Below, piece by piece: positions 21,161 through 30,719 of a stretch of 64,000 nucleotides of DNA. Numbering within the stretch: the first letter of the stretch is position 1; every line of letters starts with the position of its first letter. The notes beneath the pieces are model-generated. The model ran no database searches, had not been told where the DNA came from, and was given only the letters and a program-made list of their open reading frames with translations. The stretch lies in the NCBI RefSeq assembly GCF_032854445.1, contig NC_088307.1, positions 16,444,017 to 16,508,016 of the forward strand, given 5' to 3'. Both the position numbers and the translations under genes were made by a program. The stretch is from Liolophura sinensis. Lineage: Eukaryota; Mollusca; Polyplacophora; Chitonida; Chitonidae.

Positions 21161-22557
21161 AGCAAGGCCATATAGGTGGGGGCTAATGGCAGATTGACTA
21201 TCACATGCAAGGGTCCAGGGCCTGCCTAGGCCCTGGAGGCTCCAGGGTCCTAGACGGCTGAAGATGCAACCTCGCACTTACAGGGGTATCTTTTATCACA
21301 CCGTGCATGCGTTTTCTCTTGGGAAAAAAAGTCAGGAAGTTCAGTGGACTTTTTGTAATTAACGTTGTACTAAGTCAACTTAGAATTTTTTCTTTTTTGT
21401 TTCTGATATCGGATACAAATAATTAAACTTTAGGTGTACAAGTGAGCAAAATAATTAAAAATTAGGTGTACAAGTGAGCAAAATAATTAAAAATTAGGTG
21501 TACACGTGAGCAAACACCAGGTATCAACTGAATGAAAATGCTGAATGCCGACTTGTGTTTCTACCATTGAATTCACTGGTTATTTTCTTCCAGATCCAGC
21601 TCATCAGTATGGTCTTGGTGGACACGTTATACAACTGTATCAATATTACAAACAATGTTACCCACCCTTTATAGTCTACTTTATCATATATTGTGTATCA
21701 TTTGTTGATTTTTTTTTCTAAATAATTGCTCGACTATTTGCACTTTATGTGCAGTTTTAAAGTAACAACTTATAATCTTGTTAATTTCATTAAATTCCTG
21801 TACAATGAACTTGTTTTAATTTTGCCCTCACATCTTATATTCAATCGTTGTTTAGTAAACATTGTTTCTGTATACATATGCCTAATTGTAGATTTTTTCT
21901 TTATCAATCTTGTTTATCAAAAATTGTTTAAATAAAACTGAAATATTGAATCATGTATCGCCTAGCGTCAGTTATAAAGATGCTGCTATGGCAAATAGAA
22001 ATAGAATTCGTTATTTGGACACTTCACTTGCTATTATTTCATATTACTTTCTAAAGCATGTGGAATGACTTCATCTCCTGATCACATGTTATTGTCACCT
22101 CCATATAACACGAAAAATGTCCGTTCGTAAATTAAATTAATAAGTTCCTTGTCCCAAAAACTTTATCTTTTCTTTATTATTAAAGCAGTATGTTCCAATC
22201 GATAAAGACGGCGGTCCGCGAGTTTTCGTTTTTGCTACAGATCCTATATTTGATATTTAATTTAGCCGGGCCGTCTGCTACGATAGCATAAGATCGGTTC
22301 TCATTTATTACATTTACGAAAACGATATTAGCGTCGCCATGTATGATTACACCGTGATTTTAAGTACACAATAAGTCATGCACAAAAGTTCATAACTCAC
22401 TACTTGCAACGAGTCCAAAGTATACTTACACTGTGTACCACAAGAGTAAAGCAGGCGCACGCAGACGATGAACGATTCTTCCAGAGTGTATGAAAACAAC
22501 GAAACGTAAAAAACTCGAAAAGGGACTGAATTTCGAAAGGAGTAGCGCAGATTAAAA
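21161..22557. other. 1.4-kb upstream block present only in copy A
   Basis: Copy A and B upstream sequences match up to TTATTCACTG (21160 / 56189) and again from GCTAGTCCCAG (22559 / 56229). A has about 1.4 kb between these points, B 39 bp. The block holds a 9-bp-arm hairpin (21215-21236) and three 32-bp repeats (21430-21525), but no recognisable transposon ends. Confidence 0.65.
21430..21525. repeat. 32-bp tandem repeat, 3 units
   Basis: TTAGGTGTACAAGTGAGCAA starts at 21430, 21462 and 21494, exactly 32 bp apart, in the copy A-specific upstream block. Confidence 0.9.
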
Positions 22558-22636
22558 TGCTAGTCCCAGATTATCTGTAACAATATACATGTACTTGACG
22601 GAAAAAATCGATAACCCTAGCATATTTTAAGCCACA

Positions 22637-22646
22637 GTCACGTGGC
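22637..22646 (+). promoter_or_regulatory. CLEAR-like E-box, copy A distal upstream
   Basis: GTCACGTGGC differs at one position from the vertebrate CLEAR consensus GTCACGTGAC bound by TFEB-family bHLH-Zip factors at lysosomal genes. Conserved at 56307-56316 in copy B. It lies 1.64 kb upstream of the copy A ATG. Confidence 0.4.
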
Positions 22647-22770
22647 CATTCAATGTCAGGCCATTTGAACCAACAACTTTAAGTTGAGTTTAACAGCAAC
22701 ATTTGACCTACACTGGTTTCACAGCTTATAAAACAAATCCCACTTTTGTCTTCCCTCGCCTTTTCTTCAC

Positions 22771-22779
22771 GCACGTGAC
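22771..22779 (-). promoter_or_regulatory. Second CLEAR-like E-box, copy A
   Basis: Minus-strand GTCACGTGC; conserved at 56440-56448 in copy B within a well-conserved block that may be the promoter or a 5' UTR exon. Confidence 0.35.
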
Positions 22780-23266
22780 GCGGTTTCGTATTTGTTTACA
22801 TAAAGAGCTACACGAAGGGAGATAACTGTTAAATACTTGCGACCTATCGAGGACCTGGGCCTATCAATGTCAAGTGGGACAATAATACAGTAAGTGTTTT
22901 GATATTCTGAAACGCATTAGCTGATACTCTATACATGCAACTTTTTTTATAACTTGCAAAAGATTTTACAAAATCGAGGTCTTAGTCGACCACCTGTCAT
23001 AACATCACTCTACAGATACTGCTATCACTGTTTAATCAATTTTAGCGTCTGTGGTGAATATTAGGCCCCTACCTGTGACAAGGGGAAATAGTCTGCCGTC
23101 GTTAGTTTTCATACTCCACGGTTTGATACTCGGATGATTTTGACGTACCGCCTTTTTTGTTGTTGTTGTTGTTGTAGTTCATGAGATAATTGATTGGCAA
23201 ATGATTTGTTAATTTGCGATTTTAAATTTTGCCTTAATATTAATAGCTTAATAACATACGGTATAG

Positions 23267-23530
23267 GGGCCTCCGTGGCTCAGTCGGTTAGCGCGCCAGC
23301 GCAGCGTAATGACCCAGGAGTCTCTCACCAATGCGGTCGCTGTGAGCTCAAGTCCAGCTCATGCTGGCTTCCTCTCCGGCCGTACGTGGGAATGTCTCCC
23401 AGCAACCTGCAGATGGTCGTGTGTTTCCTCCGGGCTCTGCCCGGTTTCCTCCCACCATAATGCTGGCCGCCGTCGTATAAGTGAAATATTCTTGAGTACG
23501 GCGTAAAACACCAATCAAATAAATAAATAA
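23267..23530 (+). mobile_element. SINE family 1, full length
   Basis: GGGGCCTCCGTGGCTCAGTC gives a tRNA A box; TGTGAGCTCAAGTCC gives the B box. The middle has paired GTTTCCTCC words, as in a widely conserved animal SINE core. The tail is AAGTGAAATATTCTTGAGTA with (AAAT)n. Flanked by ATACGGTATAG at 23256-23266 and 23531-23541. The empty site ATATGGTATAG is at 56948-56958 in copy B. Confidence 0.93.
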
Positions 23531-23851
23531 ATACGGTATAGAGACGGGCTGAAAAAACGAAAGATATCCAAGAGAACAGGGGTTACGCAAGACCTCTGAT
23601 CTAAATTTTGGGGATTCTCGGCAAAAATTAATAAACGCAATGAATTCAAGTCAAATTGTGTGCATTTAACACAATATTTCTGCCGTAAAGTCTTAGGCAT
23701 CCTTCATAGTACAGTGAATTAACGAAGTGACTAATGTGAATAGGTTACCTCACGGGGAAGAGTTCGAATCTTTGTGGTGCTTCAGTTTTTCTGTCTTCTT
23801 TGTAAACATATGTTTGTATCAGTAAATCTATATGCCATCTTGCATTAAATA

Positions 23852-23953
23852 TTTATTTATTTATTTGATTTGATTACTCCATACTCAAGAATAATTTCAC
23901 TTATACGACAGCGGTCAGAATTATGGTGGGAGGAAACCAGGCAGGGCCCCGGG
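23852..23953 (-). mobile_element. SINE family 1 fragment shared with copy B
   Basis: Minus-strand tail piece flanked by TCTTGCATTAAATA (23838-23851 and 23954-23967). The same insertion with the same duplication is at 58225-58340, so it predates the segmental duplication. Confidence 0.88.
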
Positions 23954-23994
23954 TCTTGCATTAAATAAGTGTTATCATGAATTACAATGGAAAG

Positions 23995-24055
23995 AATGAT
24001 TATGGCTTAACGCGAGGTCGGCAATATTTCAGCCATATCGTGGCGAAAACATGTT
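23995..24055 (-). repeat. LINE-tail relic
   Basis: The reverse complement reads GCCACGATATGGCTGAAATA and then GCGTTAAGCC, matching the last 60 bp of the LINE at 13580-13636. No LINE body is attached. Shared with 58381-58440. It could be a heavily truncated LINE or a SINE that borrowed this tail. Confidence 0.65.
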
Positions 24056-24550
24056 TACACGTGGAGATAGAAATAGAATGGATAATTGTTAAGCCATGGT
24101 ATGCGTAACGTGTGGCAACTGTAGCGAAATTATACGTGAATCCTGGTTGACAGCACACATTGTCTTCTAGCTATCATTAACATTAACATGCTAAGCGTAG
24201 CGGAAGTATAAGCCTGAAAGTTTTGTTATATTGTTAGGTATATAGTGTGACTGGAGCAGGTTACCACTTTTCGATTTTGTGACCTATGTGGATAGCTTCA
24301 GTGCATGTTTGGAACTTTCTTAGTCGCATGTTTGCCTTATAACAGAGTAAAGAATAAAGAGAAGAAAGTAAAAATAAAATAAAGATTAAAACAGAACTGA
24401 AAAAAGAGAGAGCCAGGAGAAGGGGGGTGGGGGGAGGGGGTAGTAAGTGTCCGTTGTGATACCAATATCAGAAATTCAAGCACTTCGATAAATTCCGTGA
24501 AGTAAATGCGAGTCTTTGTCAAGTCATTTCCAACCGCATTTGGGAATACG

Positions 24551-24856
24551 AATGAGTGAGTGCTTGGGGTTTAACGTCGTACTCAACAACTTTTCATCCT
24601 TAGGGTGTATGTAATGTGCCTCCTTGTTGCAGGACGGATTTCCACCGCTCTTATATCTAGTGCTGCTTCACTGAGACGACATACCGAAGGCAAGTAAGCT
24701 GCCCCGCCCGAGCCATTATATTGATAAGGGTTAACCAGTCGTTGTTCTGTCCTCTTCATGCTTAAAGTCTTAGGTGTGACTCGACCCAGGATTGGTCTTG
24801 GATCTACCGCCCCCGATGCGGACGCTCTACCAACTGTGCTGTCCGGGCCGGTCGGT
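24551..24856 (-). mobile_element. SINE family 2, full length
   Basis: Minus strand. tRNA-like head with CAGTTGGTAGAGCG (A box) and GGGTCGAGTCAC (B box); tail GTACGACGTTAAACCCCAAG followed by CACTCACTCATT. Flanked by GGGAATACG (24542-24550) and GGCAATACG (24857-24865). Copy B is uninterrupted here (about 58555-58575). Confidence 0.85.
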
Positions 24857-25025
24857 GGCAATACGGAACTGTAGCTTTGTCCTATGTTACACTTTACATT
24901 CCATGTGTTTATCTTATAAGATTTTATATTTGTTTACTATTGTTCTCCTCTGTCCACGATAAATACCATTCTGTTCCCCGAGGGATTCGATATTCATATC
25001 AGTATATGATTAAAACTTCCGGTGC

Positions 25026-26109
25026 ATGTTATTATCGGGATTCCGACGGCGACACAGGGGCATATATTCGCGTACAATATAAATACCTGTATGATGTGGA
25101 CGTCGGTGTCTGAGTTTACATAGATTTACTATCTATCATTTTTCAGTTGACTTAACAGTATTTTATAATGCATGTATACATGTGCCGTTGTGGAAATTCA
25201 GCTGTAACTCCAGGGTTCTTCGACAATGTTTTTACAAATGTATGCGAACAGCAAACCATTCCGTGGAGAAATTCGATGTGCTTGTTGTCACTCTTGTTGC
25301 TTTTTTTCAAACACTGAAGCTCCGACATTCGTCAAGGTTGGACTTGCATGACGTAAGTCGACGGAGACTACCGAGTGTTACGCCCTAATTTATATATACC
25401 ATGTACATTTGTGAATGTAACCATTTTCTTGACAAGTGTTTACTAGAAAATGGCAACTGCTTGAAACGGAATATTTATATTTACCAAGAAGCGAATAGCG
25501 TCCTAAGTGTTTTCACAGAATACTGAATTTTTTGCAAATATTTCAATATCATATTGGTTATTCACATCAATCTATGACACTTTGACGTATACAACTGTTT
25601 GTCGAGTCTTGCTAATGACATCAAATGTTTAGTTACTTGTGGGACTTTGTTCAGAGTGTGTAGGAAAGCAATGTCACAATAAAACTTTTCCCTTGCAATT
25701 GTTTACTATAAAATTCAGACTGAAATTGAATATATGTTTTATTTGACACCATTTATCATGTAGCCTAGTGCGCAAAGTTCTGGTCTTGGAAGCTTTTAAA
25801 TATATATTTTACATATCTGTAGTACGAAACTACTTATATTTTTGTTATTTCAGAGCATTTACTTGTAATAACAATTGCACGTGGCTTAGACTTTTACAAA
25901 TATTTAACTTGTTGATTGAATGAATGCATAGTAGAAGTGGGACATAAAGGACTAGCTAACTTCGGAGGCTCAGGTGCGAGTCTCAGATGTTCCATGGATA
26001 GTGTACAAACGATCATGTCATAATAGACTCTCATTATAAACAAAGCCAGGAATCTCACATGTCGACAGTTCCGCCAGCCGGTGAAAAACGCTTACCTGAG
26101 AAAAGTGAT
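25026..26109. other. Intergenic, nothing recognised
   Basis: AT-rich sequence beyond the right end of duplication unit A. No coding frame, RNA gene or repeat I can name. Confidence 0.5.
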
Positions 26110-26125
26110 TTTTGCCCCATACGTC

Positions 26126-27352
26126 GGGGCAAAACGGACTTAAAGGCTCGTTTTGCCCCATTACACATTTTGCACTTAACTCTGCATTGGGATCACGCTT
26201 TTTATTGGTTTTGTTTTAATGAGGCGAACAAACGAAAAAGGCGCAAATACCAATTTTTTCCACTTCTATATACAAATTATTTTCAATAACCTTTTTTTCA
26301 CATTTCATTAGCAGACTGATTTTAATTGTAAAGCATACTCGATTTTAACGTATAAGAAAACTGTTGTCAGAAAGAAATAGAAAGACTTCAAAAGATTTCA
26401 ATACTCACTAAGCCAATGAGTCCCTCCCTAGTTCCGTTTCATAAATTATACATACATATTTTAAAATGAAATAAAAAAGTTGGTACAAGTACATAAACTT
26501 CATAAAAAAGATAATTATAACATGTATATCTGTCTAAATATCAATATGCAGGTGTAAACGAACTATACAAGGACCATGCATGTGGTCAACAAGGTCAGAG
26601 GTTGCAATATACCCTAGATCATTATAAACTCCTTTGCTAAATGCAGATATTGCAGATACTTATGTTGGTACATTTTCCTTCATTTTCTTTTATCTATACT
26701 GATTTTTGTTTTAAAAAAATGTTTCTGTGTGCATGCTATTGTGGTGACAAGCAACTTGTCATGCACTAACATAACAAAGTGACATAACAAACTGTATCAT
26801 CGTTTACCACCTTTCAAATGGTTGAATACATTCAACTGACGTCTTTGCTGTTCATTTTAGCACATGCAGCGAATGTGGAGTTTAAATTTTAGAATGAGAA
26901 GTCAGAGATAAGCCAGATTAGACTGCGTCCCAAGTTTAAAAGATTCATGAAAAGTAATGTTTTATGTGTGGGTCTACTCAATATTTAGGCGCATAGCTTA
27001 TGATATGTTTTCATCTGGTATAATTTTACAACAGTAATGAGGAAAAACAATGTGTAAAGAAGTTGGGCTTTCATTTGTCATCGTAAACTACCAGTTCAGG
27101 CATTTTGAAAGTGTATACATTATACACTCTTAATATATTGTAAACATCATACATCATATATGTTCATATAAATAATGGGTTTCCCCATATTTTTTCTGAT
27201 TTGTTATGCTTGTTGTTTGCAAATTGGTATTGTTTTTCTTCCATAAACTGGAAAGTGTTGGCCTAAATTACGGTATTTAATTGACTATATGAGGTAACGG
27301 GCAAAATGGACCGGGGATTGGGGCAAAACGGCACACCAGTCCGTTTTGCCCC
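26126..27352. mobile_element. Candidate hairpin-ended non-autonomous element
   Basis: Both ends carry a palindrome with the same arm. Left: GGGGCAAAACG (26126-26136) pairs with CGTTTTGCCCC (26149-26159). Right: GGGGCAAAACGG (27320-27331) pairs with CCGTTTTGCCCC (27341-27352). The outer 34 bp of one end resemble the inverted other end, including GGGGCAAAACGGACT. The interior is AT-rich and non-coding. No convincing target duplication is visible, so the element assignment is tentative. Confidence 0.45.
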
Positions 27353-27967
27353 AAGTGCTTAATTTGCTTTACCAGAAGTAGCTCACCAATCGTCCACGTT
27401 TTGGTCTTTTCTTTTTTTAGCTTGATGATATATTTGTGAAAACTAGTGCAACTTGGCAATCATAGGTACCCACAAAATCTTTGAGCACTAGGGATAAAAA
27501 CATGCCAAGGGCCCACCACAGATCAAAGGTGACCGAATTATTGTCCGGCCTCTTTGATAACCATTTGTTGACATTTATCATTTACAGCAACATTTATGTT
27601 GTGCTAATAGCTATATCTAACACTAGAAATGATCATACAGATGGTAGTCGCGTAAGTTGTGGTGCGAAAGTCTCTTTGCCTCACAGATCCATTATGCCAC
27701 ACTCTCCCCTACATTCCTGTTATATTTACATTATTTAACCTATTTGGAAAATTGATGTGAAATACGTCCTATTTTGTATTCATTTCAGGTATAAACCATG
27801 CACAAACACCTGGTATTTACAAATATTTGAACTTCTCAGAAAAAAACGACTAAACCTCCTAACCTTGCACATTGATTACACCTGTACTGTATTTTCTGGC
27901 TGTATTAACGTGTAACTCAATCCCTCCACACGAAAATTTCGTTAAAAATTTGAAAAGTATGTATTAT
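27353..27967. other. Intergenic, nothing recognised
   Basis: No supported feature between the hairpin-ended element and the family 3 SINE. Confidence 0.5.
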
Positions 27968-28395
27968 ATGCTTGGTTTTTAACTTCGTATTTAACCATTT
28001 TTTTCGGTCATATAAGGACGACGTACCATTAGGCGTCTGTGCAGATGATGTGTCTTCTTGTGACATGGCGAGTCCATGCCGCCAAAGTGCTCATGACACC
28101 AGACATGACACCCAACCCAGTCATATTACACTGACATCGGGCCAACCCCCTCATGTTTCCTTGCTCTAACCTGTCTTCTGGAGGCAGGGCGATTCGATAC
28201 TGAAAAGGTGCTGCAGCCACTGAAGTATCAGGCCCAACACACCGGGCATGACACCCCATCCAATCACATTATTCCTTCTAACCCATCATTTTTACCATTT
28301 TTAAAGCTTTGGTATGACCCGAGCCGGGTTTGATCCCCGGTCTCCCGACTTCGACTTAATTAGAATCTGTCGATTCTAATTGGCGGATCTCTGCC
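27968..28395 (-). mobile_element. SINE family 3 (tRNA-derived)
   Basis: Minus strand. B box in GGGGATCAAACCC at the head side (about 28325-28345), a body with ATGACACCCAACCCAGTC words, and a tail near 27968 (rc of GCTTGGTTTTTAACTTCG). A head-only copy of the same family is at 60052-60152. It directly abuts the left edge of duplication unit B. Confidence 0.6.
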
Positions 28396-29259
28396 TGAGG
28401 TGAGTAACCGATGTCCAAATCTTCTGGTCAGCCCTAAATGATAACTGAAATGTGGAAGACAAGATGAACTGACAAAATATATTTACAAAACTCCAATTAT
28501 TTACCCACTCAGCATTTACAAATATATATTATCATCAAACGTATATAATTAAAAAATATTGAGCATTATTTTATGAACATTCATAAATGTCTTAATACAC
28601 TACGATAATTATTTTGAACAATGCAAAACGTATTTAGTAAAGCTCTGATAACAATGGACATTTTCAACAATAAAAAACCCTGATATGCATGAAGGAATGT
28701 ACAACTACACCTGTATGTTGTATTATAGCTAATCACTGGCAACATATGTACGCACACTTTGTACATACAGGTAGAGTAATATGTCTATGTATGCCACAAT
28801 CAGCATATCATCATTCCTGGTTTACGGGAACCCCCAAAAACTTGCATAAAAAGTTACAGGATTATTATCAGTATTGGATTTATATATTCATATAATAAAA
28901 ATTTCTAGCTTTATCAAAACTATTCTATTCGCATTCTGACCCAGTGCCAGTCAATGTAGAAGAAAGATAAGTACATGTGAACTTGTATAACTGAATATTA
29001 AAATAAAAAAGATACTGGGAATGTTACGAATTATTCAGCAGCACGTACAAATATCATTCTATATTATCTCCCCGCATTTTATATCATTTTATAAAGAGAA
29101 AATAAAAAAAAATTAATTAGATTAAAAAATTAGTTACAATGCAACATAAGTTGAAAAGTACAAGTTGAAATGTACGGTTGCACAGCCATGATATCAAATT
29201 TGAAATTACTTTAAACATTTCAAGATGTGAAAACTGCAGCGACGAAAACACTGTTTATA

Positions 29260-29853
29260 GATCGGGTGGGCATAAAAAATGGGCCATTCTTTGATGCTGC
29301 ATTGCTCCATTATCCTTTTGGTCAAACCCTTTCAAACTTGACTTTCAAATGGCATGATTTTGTTAATAAACTGACCAATTTTCAAGGTCATAGCTTGAGT
29401 AGTCTGTACACAGGGTTAAAATGAAATCATAACCTCAAAAACGCACGTGCCGGTGACACACACTGCACGACCTGTCAGGTGTTATGAGTAGAGTGCGCTG
29501 CACCTGTGTGACACGCGTCAATCAAGTGTCGTCAGGAAAAATTGTCTGGCTCAAGTGTCAGAGAAACCTTTCTGCCCGATAGACACAAGTTTTGCTGAAT
29601 CAAGATGGTTTTCTCTGCGGCGGACATGGAATTGATCACCTTTTCAAGTGAAACAAGGTAGAACATCATTTTGAAATGCGTTTTTGACTCTATTTTGACT
29701 GGTCCCATGAACAGAAATCATGATGAAATTGAAATTTGGTCTGTATGCTTAGGACATAATGGCTTTTGAGTGTGTAAATTTTTAGAAGCTGACGGAAGAG
29801 GGTTTCGGAGATATTGAGTCTCAAAGTGCGGCCCATTTTTTATGCCCACCCGA
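29260..29853. mobile_element. MITE with 25-bp perfect terminal inverted repeats
   Basis: 29261-29285 (ATCGGGTGGGCATAAAAAAT then GGGCC) is the exact reverse complement of 29830-29854. Flanked by TATA at 29256-29259 and 29854-29857. Removing the element and one TATA restores a sequence matching unit A at about 5620-5660, which has no insertion. No coding capacity. A TA or TATA target suggests a Tc1/mariner-like or related DNA transposase supplied in trans. Confidence 0.88.
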
Positions 29854-29989
29854 TATAAATTGACACTGGCTGAGCAAGAACCAGTTTAGAAGTGTTTTCA
29901 AAAAGATGTGAAACTAACACTATCCCCCCATTGGTTCACACAACTGGGCTAGGAGATAGTGTAATGCTCTTTTCCACCACAAATGTGAA

Positions 29990-29995
29990 TTTATT
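29990..29995 (-). promoter_or_regulatory. Possible poly(A) signal of copy B
   Basis: AATAAA on the minus strand, 456 bp beyond the copy B stop codon. Position is plausible but the hexamer is common in AT-rich DNA. Confidence 0.3.
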
Positions 29996-30450
29996 CTGTA
30001 AAACCTTTGGAACGACAGAGATCTCCTTATATATTCAGGTTGCTGTATCAAAGGCATGATAAATGTACATCTATCCCTAATATTTAAACAGAGCAATTGA
30101 AAAAAGCACAGTTCAATTTCGAGTGTTAAGTTGCATGTGAAAATCAATTTACAGTCCCCTCATAAATGCTGCTGTAGCTAGTACATCAACCATTATGTCC
30201 AGCTTAATTATCTGGCAATTTGTCATGTGTGATGAAAATTGCTTAGAGGTTGTAAAACACAAAATAAACATTAGAGGTGCATATTAGACAAAGAATGTAA
30301 ACTATCACTTTAAAACACCAATTTGTCCAGAGCATAAGGGCAATCTAATAGGGAGTCACCAAACAAAACAAAACAGAAACATTTGCAATAGAAACTTTGA
30401 TGAGACTGGCTGTCATTAAGTCAGACGTCTTCTCATTGGCTGCTGTATGC

Positions 30451-30719
30451 TTAGGTTTCCCAGGGACCCCAGACCCCACCATGGAGCTTGGGGTTTGACC
30501 TGGGGTCTGGTTCGGGGTAACGCACAGGAACGGCTGTGACATTATAAGCTTGCAGTCTGTCCAGCATCTGTCTAACCATATCCGGGTACAGCCCAGAAAG
30601 GTCAACTCGCTCTTCTGGATCAACAACTATGTTGAACAGCCACAAATTTTTGGTTGGCGCCTCAGATGAAATCTGGGTTTTCCCTGCCATATGTGGAGGT
30701 GGAATCCAACTGCTGTTAC
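30451..30719 (-). CDS. Copy B exon 8 with stop
   Basis: 269 bp ending VWGPWET and TAA (30451-30453). Encodes [18 protein letters not shown] and [18 protein letters not shown]. Confidence 0.92.

Larger units (their letters stand above)
4283..25025. repeat. Segmental duplication, unit A
   Basis: The unit is collinear with 28416-58730. Homology is recognisable from the 3' flank (about 4283) through all eight sulfatase exons and most introns to about 25025, where the shared GTTTACTATTG and ACTTCCGG stretch ends. Differences are discrete insertions or deletions: the LINE, several SINEs, a 1.4-kb upstream block, and expanded arrays in the other unit. Boundaries were judged by eye and may be off by tens of bases. 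Confidence 0.75.

Noticed and set aside
23267-23340. tRNA gene
   Set aside because: A and B boxes are present but they belong to a SINE with body, tail and target duplication. The same holds for the tRNA-like heads at 6461, 20521, 30838, 31095, 55557 and 60052.
24422-24440. G-quadruplex regulatory element
   Set aside because: The G-run could form one, but it sits in a purine-rich low-complexity stretch with no gene context or conservation in unit B.
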